From positions 1-64,000 of the forward strand of contig LMAJ01000013.1 of assembly GCA_001507425.1 (NCBI GenBank): a stretch of DNA of 64,000 nt, written 5' to 3'. Origin of the DNA: Flavobacteriaceae bacterium CRH (lineage in GTDB: Bacteria; Bacteroidota; Bacteroidia; Flavobacteriales; Flavobacteriaceae). Under the pieces are notes generated by a model. It saw nothing but the letters and a program-made list of their open reading frames with translations, was not told where the DNA came from and searched no databases. Positions 10,320-19,263 of this stretch are shown piece after piece (position 1 is the first letter of the stretch; every line of letters begins with the position of its first letter). Position numbers and translations under genes: made by a program.

Positions 10320-10952
10320 TTAAACCTTGTTTGGTTTACTAACATATTTATTGCCTTTAACAAAAAATCGCCACGGCAAAAGTGCATCTTCCTGTGCATA
10401 AGCAACACCAACACGTGGCAATGCAACAATTTCATCGGCAGTATATTGAATGCCGTGATCTTCGACCCAGATTTCTTCTCCGGTTAAATCTTTTTGATTG
10501 AAAGAACGATTTATTCCCAAAGCTTTTGCTGCAGAACCCGGACCAGATGAAATTGCTGTTTTAGTGGCAGACATATTACGTCTGGCTTCGATTGTTTCAA
10601 TTCCAACCAAAGGTTCAATCGCTCTAATTAAAACGGCATGTGGTTCACCATCAACAGAACTCACAATATTAAAAAGGTTATGAATACCGTAACATAAATA
10701 AACATATGAAATACCGCCCTGACTATAAAGAGTTTCGGTTCGATTAGTACGCCGCCCGCCGTATGCATGCGAAGCTTTGTCCTGAACACCAAAATACGCT
10801 TCGGTTTCTACAATTATGCCTGCCGTAATTTCTCCATCGATTTGGGTAAAAAGTACTTTGCCTAAAAGATCTTTGGCCAGAAAAATTACATCTTGATTGA
10901 GATAGTAAGAGTATGCTAATTTAGTTGGTTTCTTTTCAGGATTTTTAGACAT
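10320..10952 (-). CDS. DNA-3-methyladenine glycosylase, AAG/MPG family
   Basis: This 210-residue protein excises alkylated purines such as 3-methyladenine and hypoxanthine, starting base excision repair. The family signature VETEAYFG is at about 48-55; by analogy with human AAG Glu125/Tyr127 the catalytic Glu is Glu51 and the intercalating Tyr is Tyr53. DKASHAYGGRRTNRTETLY, YVYLCYGIHNLFNIV and SSGPGSAAKALGI are also characteristic. Length is normal for the bacterial enzymes. It appears monocistronic, with gaps on both sides. Confidence 0.95.
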   Translation of the reverse strand: MSKNPEKKPTKLAYSYYLNQDVIFLAKDLLGKVLFTQIDGEITAGIIVETEAYFGVQDKASHAYGGRRTNRTETLYSQGGISYVYLCYGIHNLFNIVSSVDGEPHAVLIRAIEPLVGIETIEARRNMSATKTAISSGPGSAAKALGINRSFNQKDLTGEEIWVEDHGIQYTADEIVALPRVGVAYAQEDALLPWRFFVKGNKYVSKPNKV

Positions 10953-11063
10953 AATTTTTAATGAATTGCCTTTGGATAAAAACGGACCAGACAGTTGCTT
11001 ATTAAAACGCAGAGCAGGAATTGGAGGTAAAAATAGTGAATATCAAAAAAGTATTAAAATCAT

Positions 11064-11510
11064 TTAAAGAAACAGTCTGTAAACCACAAATGCAACAATT
11101 GAGAAAATAATATGTGCTATAAAAAGCTGTATATAGTAGCCTTTAAAATCAATATTAGGTTTTTGGGGTATAATCTCAAACAAAAGAATCCAGGTTAAGA
11201 TTCCGATAATACCGCTGAAAACCCCTAAAAGCACGCTCACTGACCAGGATATTTCAAGGAATTCATTGAACCATAAAAAATGGTAAATAATAACAAAACC
11301 AAGACCAATCAGGTAATGTAAAACCCATCCTAAAATATTTTTTACATTTTGGGATATTTCCAGTTTTAGAGATGCTAAAACATAGCTGAGTAATAAAGGT
11401 TCTTTATAGATTTCTCTCGCACTGGCAGATACTGCATAACTAAAAAGAGTCATGACAGAAGTTGCAGCAACAGAAGATGTTATGATTTGAAGTATAATGT
11501 GAAAATTCAT
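11064..11510 (-). CDS. Small four-helix integral membrane protein
   Basis: This 148-residue protein has four hydrophobic segments, roughly residues 7-28, 60-82, 90-112 and 126-147. Charged connecting loops include SASAREIYKEPLL and EIIPQKPNIDFKG. No catalytic motif or known family is recognised. It lies on the same strand as its neighbours but is separated by more than 100 bp on each side, so it is probably transcribed alone. Function is unknown. Confidence 0.75.
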   Translation of the reverse strand: MNFHIILQIITSSVAATSVMTLFSYAVSASAREIYKEPLLLSYVLASLKLEISQNVKNILGWVLHYLIGLGFVIIYHFLWFNEFLEISWSVSVLLGVFSGIIGILTWILLFEIIPQKPNIDFKGYYIQLFIAHIIFSIVAFVVYRLFL

Positions 11511-11655
11511 AAAATATCAAATAGGGTAGGTAAATATTAAATTTTGCAATGTCATTCTAAGATGCATTGAACAAAAATGAGAAGCTTCATAAAAAGCCGT
11601 TTCAAATTCTATAAATTATAAGTAGTAATTTTTCGCAAGCAGAAAATTGCTTCCT

Positions 11656-11861
11656 TTAACTGTTTGCATTTATTTTAGAATTGCTACTTATCGTTTGATC
11701 TCCGCCTCTTGATAATTTTATCTGAATATAATTTTGAATTTTCACAAAATCCCTGCTTTCAATTTTCGAAATAATAGATTTTAGCTGATCAGGCGTTAAA
11801 TTCCAATATGATGCCCAAAATTCTATATGTGAGCCATCTTGTTTTTTTCTGTACTTTTCAT
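11656..11861 (-). pseudogene. Small DUF3606-like gene interrupted by one missing A in an A7 run
   Basis: An ATG at 11861 opens a frame that stops after 12 codons. Moving back one base at the A7 run (11842-11848) joins it to a frame open to a TAA at 11656-11658, giving about 68 residues in total. The open part reads GSHIEFWASYWNLTPDQLK, resembling the short DUF3606-type fold (acidic/aromatic ...EFWA...LTPDQL...). The second frame is open from 11886 but has no ATG, GTG or TTG before the conserved part. Either an A was lost (pseudogene or sequencing error) or the A AAA AAC run supports -1 slippage. It starts about 50 bp after the GH130 stop, so co-transcription is possible. Confidence 0.55.
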
Positions 11862-11909
11862 TTGGTGTAATTTTTTGGTTAATATTCTAAGAGAATGGTT
11901 CGTTATATT

Positions 11910-12974
11910 TTAATTTAGAGAACTTTCAGGTTGTAAGGCCAATATTATTTCTGCAATTGAAAAATGAGCGCCGCATACGAATTCATCTGCGGCACCATAA
12001 TATACCGTGAGTTTATCGCCTTCTACAACATGGCCGTTGGTAAAAACGACATATCCAAAAAAGCCGCTGAGTTCATAATTTTCCTGTGGAATCATGATAG
12101 GATCTAATGTTCTGGAAATTATTTTAGAAGGATCTTCAAGATCCATCAAAAAAGCGCCAAGGCAATATTGATTTTCTGCGTTTGCACCATGATATATTTC
12201 AAGCCATCCATGCTCTGTTTTAATGGGGGCGGCTCCGGCGCCAACCCTTGCGCTATCCCATAATCCGAATCGTGATTTAACAATGCATTTATGATTTCCC
12301 CAATGTATGCCGTCCGGAGATTCTGCCAGCCAAATAAAATTCCCTCCAATTTGCGGGCTTGAAGGTCGGTGAAGTGCGTAATATTTTCCGTTTATCTTCT
12401 CTTCAAAAATGGCGCAATCTTTATTATGAGGCGAGAAAATCATTCCTTTTTGGTCAAAATTTTTCCAGTCTTTTGTCGTGCGCAATCCTACGCCAACACC
12501 ATTTTCTGAAACGGCAGTATACGTAAGATAATACGTGTTATCTAATTTTGTAACCCGGCAATCTTCGATCCCAAATTGTTCTAATATTCCAGAGCCCACT
12601 ACAAGTTCTGTGTTTTCCGGTTCATAAAAATGAATTCCGTCATCGCTGCAAACCAATCGCAAATGCGAAATAGTTGTCAGATAATCAAGGCCTTTGTATT
12701 TTACAACCCGTGCATCTGTAGCAACAAGGTCAGGATCATTTAAAGGAATTTCTATAATTTCGACTTTGCCTAATGCATTCATGACCGGAAAAAAAATAAC
12801 GCCTTCTTTTTGTGCAATAGACTCAGCCACGCGCACCAAAAGCCAGGTTTTTTTTTCAAATACAAAAACACCGGGATTTAAAAGACTTATAATTTGCAAT
12901 TCATTACTACTTGGATTTAAATCTTTTGGCATTAGCAATGGATTCTCCGGAAATCTGCGGGCAATGTCACTCAT
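11910..12974 (-). CDS. GH130-family glycosidase / mannosyl phosphorylase-like
   Basis: This 354-residue protein has no signal peptide and is predicted cytoplasmic. It has the five-bladed beta-propeller pattern of GH130 (formerly DUF377), with the family acid in FGIEDCRV (Asp138), plus NPGVF, ATDARV, DCAIFEE, LWDSARVGAGAAPI and WLEIYHGA. GH130 enzymes mostly phosphorolyse beta-1,2- or beta-1,4-mannosides, and a few hydrolyse them. Which one cannot be decided here. No mannan-utilisation genes are adjacent, so it may act on storage or imported oligosaccharides. Confidence 0.9.
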   Translation of the reverse strand: MSDIARRFPENPLLMPKDLNPSSNELQIISLLNPGVFVFEKKTWLLVRVAESIAQKEGVIFFPVMNALGKVEIIEIPLNDPDLVATDARVVKYKGLDYLTTISHLRLVCSDDGIHFYEPENTELVVGSGILEQFGIEDCRVTKLDNTYYLTYTAVSENGVGVGLRTTKDWKNFDQKGMIFSPHNKDCAIFEEKINGKYYALHRPSSPQIGGNFIWLAESPDGIHWGNHKCIVKSRFGLWDSARVGAGAAPIKTEHGWLEIYHGANAENQYCLGAFLMDLEDPSKIISRTLDPIMIPQENYELSGFFGYVVFTNGHVVEGDKLTVYYGAADEFVCGAHFSIAEIILALQPESSLN

Positions 12975-13137
12975 GATAGTTTATTTGATGGACTTTTTTA
13001 GCTTCATTTAGTATTTATAAAGAAAATCATTTACTGACTGAGACGTTTTACATAATAGCAGCGTTTAATTATAAAATTCTCATAATTAAGACATTGCTAT
13101 AATTATTGATTTCTAAAAAGTAAAATAAGATTTAGGT

Positions 13138-13947
13138 TTATTTAATCGTAAACCCATTTTCATGAAGGATTTCGGCAACCTTAATTACAATTGCAGAACG
13201 GTGTTTTCCATCTGTAACTTTCAAGTCTGTTTTTACCCAATATCTAATATTAATTTGTACCGTAGTCCCTGTAATGCCTGATACCACTGCAGAATTCGAA
13301 TATTCTTTGTCAACAATAGTATTGTCAGCTTTTAAAACTTCAGTAATAAGTTCGAGTGCTTTTTTATAATCTGACCCATATTCCAGACCAATCGTAAAAT
13401 CCTGCAAAAGATAGCCTTCACTATTAAAATTAACCAATGTGTTTTTTATCAAAAGGGCATTAGGAATATAGATGTTTTTGCTGTCGCTTTTAATTTGAGT
13501 ATCACGAAGATTGAGTGCCACAACTTTTCCTTTTACACCATTGCTCTCTATAATATCACCAACAGAAAAAGGTCTTTTGAAAGCCAATAAAATACCGGCT
13601 AAAAAATTCTCGCCAATATCTTTTAAGGCAAAACCGATAATAAATGCAGATATTCCTGCGCCCGCTAAAACACTTTGTGCAACGCCCGTAAGCCCAATAA
13701 CACGAAACATAAATAGAAAACCAATAACAATAAGAACAGCTTTGATAAGGTTTGCAATAAAAGTCGCCAATAAAGGATCGTGCATTTTTCGTTTCAGTCT
13801 AAGATCTGCAAACCCTTTTACACGCGTTGCTATAAACCACGAAATTAAAACTACCAGAATAGCTAGTAATAATTTTGGCGTGATGTCAACAATATTTTGA
13901 TAATATCCTTCGATGTGTTGGGCAATGTCGTGCAAAAATTCTTCCAT
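13138..13947 (-). CDS. MscS-family mechanosensitive channel
   Basis: This 269-residue protein has three N-terminal transmembrane helices. The pore helix is rich in Gly and Ala (VAQSVLAGAGISAFIIGFALKDIGENFLAG, about 89-120). The MscS beta domain has RPFSVGDIIESNGVKGKV and NIYIPNALLIKN. It releases solutes on hypo-osmotic shock through the inner membrane. Length is close to E. coli MscS (286 residues). It is divergent from the histidine kinase at 14340 and shares a 392-bp intergenic region with it. Confidence 0.95.
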   Translation of the reverse strand: MEEFLHDIAQHIEGYYQNIVDITPKLLLAILVVLISWFIATRVKGFADLRLKRKMHDPLLATFIANLIKAVLIVIGFLFMFRVIGLTGVAQSVLAGAGISAFIIGFALKDIGENFLAGILLAFKRPFSVGDIIESNGVKGKVVALNLRDTQIKSDSKNIYIPNALLIKNTLVNFNSEGYLLQDFTIGLEYGSDYKKALELITEVLKADNTIVDKEYSNSAVVSGITGTTVQINIRYWVKTDLKVTDGKHRSAIVIKVAEILHENGFTIK

Positions 13948-14339
13948 GATATTTTATATTTTAAAATTAAATTTGGCCTAAAAATGCATTTTTGAGATTT
14001 CCCGTTTCGATAAAACAAGAAATGCCGCAGCCTATTCTAAAATTAATCATCGACAATTATAAAAGGATTATAAATTATTTTAATTTGTTTATATAATTTG
14101 TTGATTGTCTATCGCAACCCAGAGACGGTATACGTTGATTATTAAAACAAATTATATAATGTTTTTGAGTCTATTGTGTTGATATTCAAATGTTTTTTGA
14201 TTTGTATCACACATTCGTAAATTTTGGTTATACTCAAATTTTTAAAAGAATATTAATTAACATAATACGAATAAAACCTCAATTTGTTCTTTATATTTGT
14301 TTGATTAAAGCCAAAAAACAATTAATCTTCTTATAATTT
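13948..14339. promoter_or_regulatory. Divergent regulatory region with 14-bp inverted repeat
   Basis: This gap separates the mscS-type gene (-) from the kinase (+). A perfect 14-bp inverted repeat occurs at 14089-14102 (ttatataatttgtt) and 14146-14159, separated by 43 bp. A -7-like box TATATTTG is at 14292-14299, 40 bp before the kinase ATG. No convincing -33 element is seen. Confidence 0.5.
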
Positions 14340-16772
14340 ATGAAACAATTCTTCCGTTTGTTAGTGATTTTTATTTCTTTCCAATCTTTTTCGCAGGTTC
14401 CTTCGACAAGCCATTATGATTTAAAGAAAAAACGATTATTAATTCAGTTTTGCACCTCCTTTCTTTATGCAACAAACCAAGGAAAAATTGACGAGGACAG
14501 TGCAACTGTTATGGCGGTAAAAATTTATAAATTGCCGCATTCATTAAGTTATAACGAAGGATTTTATGAGGCTAATAATACTTTTTTAGCTGAAAATGAA
14601 CTTTTAGATAAGGGAAATATAATTGCTTTTAATAAAATTTTAGCGAAATCAAAAGATACGAATCGGGTTCAATTATTGCTCCAGCTCGGAAGTTTTTATC
14701 TTATTAAACCGGGGACAAAACCTGCTGATCTTCAAAATGCATTATCCAACATAAATGAAGCGCTCAAAATTAGCAATGCCCTTAAAATACAAAAATGGCA
14801 GCATCAGAGTTTACTGTTGCTGGGAAAATATTATGCTCAGGCTAATAATTTAAACGAAAGTAAAAATTGCTTTGCCAAAGTGGTTAACGAATGCCGAAAA
14901 CAAAAGGGTCAAAAAAATCTGGCCGATGCATTAGCGAATCAGGCGCAGTATCTTCCTGTTTTCGATCCTCAAAAAGAAATCATTTTAAATGAAGCTATAA
15001 AACTTTACAAAACTTTAGGATTAGAAGAAAAAGCAATAGAAAACCATTTAAGATTGGTTACGATTCATTATTACTCCGGAAATCTCAAATTAGCCCTTAA
15101 AGAATTTTATCAAAGTTTATACGATCAAAGGCAAATTGGTTTTAAACATACTCATTTCACTGAAGCCACGATCTCTTACATTGAGCTTATGCAGCACAAC
15201 ACCAAAAGTGCTTTGTATTATGCCTTAAAAAGTATAAAAACAATGGATACTCTTCATGACTATAATTTTGCCGATGATTATTACCTCCGTCTAGGAAATG
15301 TTTATCTGGTTCTTGGTCATTTTGAAGAAGCCATGACTACGTATAAAAAAAGTATTGCAGAAGGACAAAAAGGAAGCAATAACGGTGGCTGGTACAAAAG
15401 TTTCGTGAGTCTGGTGGCAGCTATATCTTCAAAAGGAAAAGATCAGGAAGCTTTAGATTATATTATCTCGATTACCGCTAAATATCCGCCAACAAATCCC
15501 TTTGATAAAATGATTCTCTATTATACCAAAGCAGTTTGTTATGATCATTTAAATAATACTCCTCTTGCAGAACAGAATTTTAAGGAAATGGATCGTTTGG
15601 CACAACAATTAATAGGTCCGGAAACTGTAATTGATATTTTAAACCTGTATTCTAATATGAGCGCTTTTTATGCGTACAGGCATAGGGTAAAAGAAGCTCA
15701 GTTTTATGCCGATAAAATAGCATCATTAGCAAAATTATACAAACGAAATTATACTTCTGAAAAACTTGAAATTTCATTATCTAAAATTGATTCCATAAAC
15801 GGGAATCATCTTTCGGCATTGAAACACTTTCAGGCCTATAAAAAGTTGAATGACCAGGTAGTAGATTTTTCTAAAAATAAGGAAATTGAAGAACTTAAAA
15901 TTCAGTATGAAACGCAAAATAAAGAGCAGGAAATCAAACTTTTAAACAATCAGTCAAAACTGCAGCAAAGTGAATTGCAAAAATCACAGCTCTTAAATAC
16001 ATTATCCATTTGGAGTTTGGTTTTGCTTTTAGTGATCATTGGTTTACTTTATAATCGTTACCGATTAAAACAGCGAAACAATACTAAACTCGAACTAAAA
16101 GAGAAAGAAATCAGCAAGAAAAATTTAAATTTAAAGCATTTGCTTAATGAGAAAGAATGGCTTTTAAAAGAGATTCACCATCGTGTAAAAAACAATCTGC
16201 AAACTGTAATAAGCCTTTTGAATTCGCAATCTGCCTATTTGGATAACGATATGGCTTTATCAGCGATTAAAAACAGCCAGCACAGAATTCATTCCATGTC
16301 TCTGATTCATCAAAAACTGTATAATTCAGAAAATATTTCGACTATTAATATGCCAGTTTACATCAAGGAATTGGTTGAATATTTAAAAGAATCTTTTAGT
16401 CTGGGACAAAGAGTACGATTTGAAATTAAAATAGATCCTTTAGAATTAGATGTAGTTCAGGCCGTACCATTAGGGCTTATTTTAAATGAAAGCATTACAA
16501 ATTCCATTAAATATGCATTTCCGGATGATCGCACCGGATTGATTAATTTAACATTAGAAAAAGTAAAAGAAAGCTATTATTTACTAACAATTGCCGATAA
16601 TGGAATTGGCTTTGATAGCAATGCTGGTCCAGAGAGAAAAAACTCTTTTGGAATGAGCCTTATAAAAGGTTTAACAGATGATTTGGAAGGAAAACTTTCG
16701 ATAGAAAACAAAAACGGAACCGTTATAAAAATTGAGTTTTTAGCTGAATTTTTAATCAATAAAAGAGATTAA
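14340..16772 (+). CDS. TPR sensor histidine kinase (HisKA_2 type)
   Basis: This 810-residue protein has a signal peptide (about 1-20), a periplasmic region of TPR repeats (about 80-520), a coiled coil, one membrane helix (about 560-580, SIWSLVLLLVIIGLLYNRY) and a cytoplasmic kinase. The phosphoacceptor block is EIHHRVKNNLQT, with His613/614. The ATPase lid includes LNESITNSIKYAF and ADNGIGFDSN. This HisKA_2 arrangement is common in Bacteroidota kinases. No response regulator is adjacent, so it is an orphan whose partner lies elsewhere. A hairpin terminator follows. Confidence 0.93.
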   Translation: MKQFFRLLVIFISFQSFSQVPSTSHYDLKKKRLLIQFCTSFLYATNQGKIDEDSATVMAVKIYKLPHSLSYNEGFYEANNTFLAENELLDKGNIIAFNKILAKSKDTNRVQLLLQLGSFYLIKPGTKPADLQNALSNINEALKISNALKIQKWQHQSLLLLGKYYAQANNLNESKNCFAKVVNECRKQKGQKNLADALANQAQYLPVFDPQKEIILNEAIKLYKTLGLEEKAIENHLRLVTIHYYSGNLKLALKEFYQSLYDQRQIGFKHTHFTEATISYIELMQHNTKSALYYALKSIKTMDTLHDYNFADDYYLRLGNVYLVLGHFEEAMTTYKKSIAEGQKGSNNGGWYKSFVSLVAAISSKGKDQEALDYIISITAKYPPTNPFDKMILYYTKAVCYDHLNNTPLAEQNFKEMDRLAQQLIGPETVIDILNLYSNMSAFYAYRHRVKEAQFYADKIASLAKLYKRNYTSEKLEISLSKIDSINGNHLSALKHFQAYKKLNDQVVDFSKNKEIEELKIQYETQNKEQEIKLLNNQSKLQQSELQKSQLLNTLSIWSLVLLLVIIGLLYNRYRLKQRNNTKLELKEKEISKKNLNLKHLLNEKEWLLKEIHHRVKNNLQTVISLLNSQSAYLDNDMALSAIKNSQHRIHSMSLIHQKLYNSENISTINMPVYIKELVEYLKESFSLGQRVRFEIKIDPLELDVVQAVPLGLILNESITNSIKYAFPDDRTGLINLTLEKVKESYYLLTIADNGIGFDSNAGPERKNSFGMSLIKGLTDDLEGKLSIENKNGTVIKIEFLAEFLINKRD

Positions 16773-16816
16773 ATTCCAATTTTTTAAATTCCAAATTCCA
16801 ATTGTGGATGATTAAT

Positions 16817-16849
16817 AAACCCGACACGTTTTTTAAAACTGTCGGGTTT
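16817..16849. terminator. Bidirectional hairpin terminator within a larger inverted repeat
   Basis: aaacccgaca at 16817-16826 pairs with tgtcgggttt at 16840-16849. It lies between the convergent kinase and alpha/beta hydrolase genes. It is nested inside arms made of AATTCCAAATTCCA-type repeats (about 16770-16799 and 16856-16890), which also pair with each other. Confidence 0.75.
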
Positions 16850-16891
16850 GCTGTATCTTGGAATTTGGAATTTAATATTTGGAATTTTTAA

Positions 16892-17830
16892 TTATTTAGA
16901 TTCAAGAAAAAAGTCCAATAAACCTTTCTGAACTGCCGCTGTATTTTCCTGTACAATCCAGTGTCCCGCGTTTGGGATATTAGTTTCACGAACATCATTC
17001 GCAACAATTTTGGTGTGCTCTTTTAAAAATGCTGCAGCAAAATATTGTCCGCCCATTGTTAAAACCGGCATATTTAATTTCGTTTTCATAAGCTCAGTAT
17101 TATCTTTTGCGTCTTGGGCAAAAGCGCCAAACCAATGGAAACTTCCTGTTGTTGCACCTTTTACAGCATAAGCACGAATAAATTCTGCTGTTTCTTCTTT
17201 AGTAAACGCATTTTTATCAAAAGCAACCACAGGCCAGAATCCTGTTAAGAATTCTTTCTCTTTTCCTTCTACAATAGCACCGGAAGAAGGCCAGCTAAAA
17301 AATCCAAACCACCATGCAGATGCAGAAACTTGTGACCAAACCGGCTCAACTCCGGGAAGCAACGCATCCATTAAAGCCAATTTTTTAACCTCACCAGGAT
17401 ATTGTGCAGCATAAGCATAAGCCACCATTAATCCGATATCGTGTCCGGCAATATTGATGTTTTTATACCCCAATTTTTTTACCAATTCATGAATATCCGA
17501 AGCCATTGTTTTTTTGTCATATCCACTTTCAGGTTTTCCAGATTCGCCAACTCCTCTTAAATCCGGAGCAATAACAGTAAAGTGTTTAGATAGTTCAGGT
17601 AAAAGCCTGTTCCACATATACCAGTTTTGTCCAAACCCGTGAACTAATACTAATGGTTCGCCTTTTCCGCCTATAACGTAATGTATGTCAACGTTATTTA
17701 CGTTTACGGTTGCGTGTTTAAAGTTAGCAGGAGGGTTTGCAGCTTTTACTGATTTATCTTGTGCCTGGCTTGTAGCGCCTATTAAAAGTGCTGCTGTAAG
17801 CATTGTCAAATTTTTAATTATTGTTTTCAT
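16892..17830 (-). CDS. Exported alpha/beta hydrolase (haloalkane dehalogenase/epoxide hydrolase-like)
   Basis: This 312-residue protein has a signal peptide ending ATSQAQ and is predicted periplasmic. The oxyanion-loop HGFGQNWYMWNRLLPEL is near 64-80. The nucleophile elbow is GHDIG with Asp131, and a late AGHWIVQE supplies the catalytic His. An Asp nucleophile points to the dehalogenase/epoxide hydrolase class, not a serine esterase. A close paralogue in the same orientation lies at 27122-28132. It has its own promoter with an operator-like inverted repeat. Substrate unknown. Confidence 0.92.
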   Translation of the reverse strand: MKTIIKNLTMLTAALLIGATSQAQDKSVKAANPPANFKHATVNVNNVDIHYVIGGKGEPLVLVHGFGQNWYMWNRLLPELSKHFTVIAPDLRGVGESGKPESGYDKKTMASDIHELVKKLGYKNINIAGHDIGLMVAYAYAAQYPGEVKKLALMDALLPGVEPVWSQVSASAWWFGFFSWPSSGAIVEGKEKEFLTGFWPVVAFDKNAFTKEETAEFIRAYAVKGATTGSFHWFGAFAQDAKDNTELMKTKLNMPVLTMGGQYFAAAFLKEHTKIVANDVRETNIPNAGHWIVQENTAAVQKGLLDFFLESK

Positions 17831-17859
17831 TTTTATGTTGTTGTTAAAGATTTATAGGA

Positions 17860-17894
17860 CAAATTTATAATAACGGAATGATCGTTCCGTTATT
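17860..17894 (-). promoter_or_regulatory. Promoter with overlapping 10-bp inverted-repeat operator
   Basis: On the minus strand TAAATTTG (plus 17860-17867) fits TAnnTTTG, 30 bp from the hydrolase start. Immediately upstream is the perfect inverted repeat aataacggaa-tgatcg-ttccgttatt at 17869-17894, covering the -33 region. This geometry fits repression by a dimeric regulator, for example a TetR-type protein. No such regulator gene is in the window. Confidence 0.65.
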
Positions 17895-18082
17895 GTTTAT
17901 GTTAATAGTTTGTTAAAACTATTATGGAGCAATTGGCGTTATAAATTATCCCTGAGTTTACAGGCATTGGGATATTTCTTAAAAAACGAAAAAGTTAAAA
18001 TGATTATATTTTAACTAAGAAAATAATTACAAAATGAAATAAAGAGAATGATTTTTAAGATCTTTAAAATGAATTTCATCAT

Positions 18083-18121
18083 AAAAAAAACACCAATTTC
18101 AATGCTGTTTTGAAATTGGTG
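18083..18121 (-). terminator. Terminator of the OYE-SDR transcription unit
   Basis: An 11-bp stem pairs caccaatttca (18091-18101) with tgaaattggtg (18111-18121). On the minus strand it is followed by eight T. It lies downstream of the SDR stop at 18385, so repeat copy B would be in the 3' UTR of that message. Confidence 0.8.
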
Positions 18122-18160
18122 CATAAGCTGATAAATAATATTTACCAGTTTTAAAATATA

Positions 18161-18366
18161 ACCCGATGGGTGTAATTATTTTTAACACATAGAATCATAG
18201 TCCCGAAGCTTCGGGATTGTAAACTTATAAAAGGCGTTTCACTAACATTAACAAACATAGCTATGTGTGGAGAAACTAGTTTCTTTTTTGTATTCTTTTT
18301 AGACATCCAAAACCTATGTTTCTATGTGTTAAATTACTTCTTTTGAATTACACCCAACGGGTTAAA
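18161..18366. repeat. CATAG-family long palindromic repeat, copy B (with 16-bp insert)
   Basis: Outer arms acccgatgggtgtaatt and aattacacccaacgggt enclose inner arms at 18182-18200 and 18314-18332 (taacacatag / ctatgtttctatgtgtta). The core shares ggcgtttcact and gagaaactagtttc with copies A, C and D. A perfect 16-bp palindrome, tcccgaagcttcggga, sits at 18201-18216, directly after the left catag arm, and is absent from copies A, C and D. Confidence 0.9.
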
Positions 18367-18384
18367 ATATAATAAACAATGAAA

Positions 18385-19230
18385 TTACAAAGGAAAGTCT
18401 GTAGAAAAAGTAAGTTCTTTATTGGCTTCGATTTCTGTTTTCAGCGAATCAATTTTATAATTAGCAAATCCGTAAGCATCTGATCCCGTAAGCAAACGAA
18501 GCGGCGGTTCCGGATTTTGAGTCACTTTTATAATTAAATCAGCCACTTTTTCAGGGTCTCCCAATTGTTTGCCCGGAAGATCGTTTTGATGTGCATTTAC
18601 ACCATCACGAATACTTTTGTAATCTTCAATAGGATTTTTTGACGCTATTAATGAAGAGCTGTTTAAAAAGTTCGTACGCACATATCCCGGTTCTATAAGC
18701 GTTACATTGATTCCGAAAGGTTTAACTTCCTGCGCCAATGCTTCAGAAAGGCCTTCAACGGCAAATTTAGTACCGCAGTAAATTCCCCAGCCAGCTCCGG
18801 CAATTAATCCAAAAACCGAAGAAAGATTGATAACGTGACCAAATTTAGCTGCTCGCATATGTGGCAAAATAGCTCTGGTCACATTTAGTAAACCAAATAC
18901 ATTCACATCAAAATTGGCGCGGACTTCAGCGTCTGAACTTTCTTCGATTCCGCCAATTAAACCATAACCGGCATTATTGACCAAATATTCAATCGAGCCA
19001 AATTTTTCTACTGCTGTAGTAACAGCTTGTTTTACACTTTCTTCGTCAATTAAATTAACTTGTAAAGGTAAAAACTGATCAGATGAACTGCCAACTGGAG
19101 TTTTAAGCGATGCTGCATTTCGGGCAGTCGCAACAACATTAAATCCTTGTGCCAGTAATTGTTTCACTAAAACAAGCCCAATTCCCTGCGAAGTTCCTGT
19201 GATAAACCAGGTTTTATTTTCATTTTTCAT
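18385..19230 (-). CDS. Short-chain dehydrogenase/reductase
   Basis: This 281-residue classical SDR has the cofactor motif TGTSQGIG at 11-18, NNAG at 85-88, a catalytic Ser near 137/138 and Tyr151/Lys155 in YCGTK. It is an NAD(P)-dependent oxidoreductase of small alcohols, ketones or sugars, with no signal peptide. It starts 33 bp after the Old Yellow Enzyme stop, so the two form an operon. The pairing of an ene-reductase with a ketoreductase suggests sequential reduction of an enone, which is inference. Confidence 0.93.
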   Translation of the reverse strand: MKNENKTWFITGTSQGIGLVLVKQLLAQGFNVVATARNAASLKTPVGSSSDQFLPLQVNLIDEESVKQAVTTAVEKFGSIEYLVNNAGYGLIGGIEESSDAEVRANFDVNVFGLLNVTRAILPHMRAAKFGHVINLSSVFGLIAGAGWGIYCGTKFAVEGLSEALAQEVKPFGINVTLIEPGYVRTNFLNSSSLIASKNPIEDYKSIRDGVNAHQNDLPGKQLGDPEKVADLIIKVTQNPEPPLRLLTGSDAYGFANYKIDSLKTEIEANKELTFSTDFPL

Positions 19231-19263
19231 AATTTGTTTATTTAGTGGTTGATTAATAAATAT

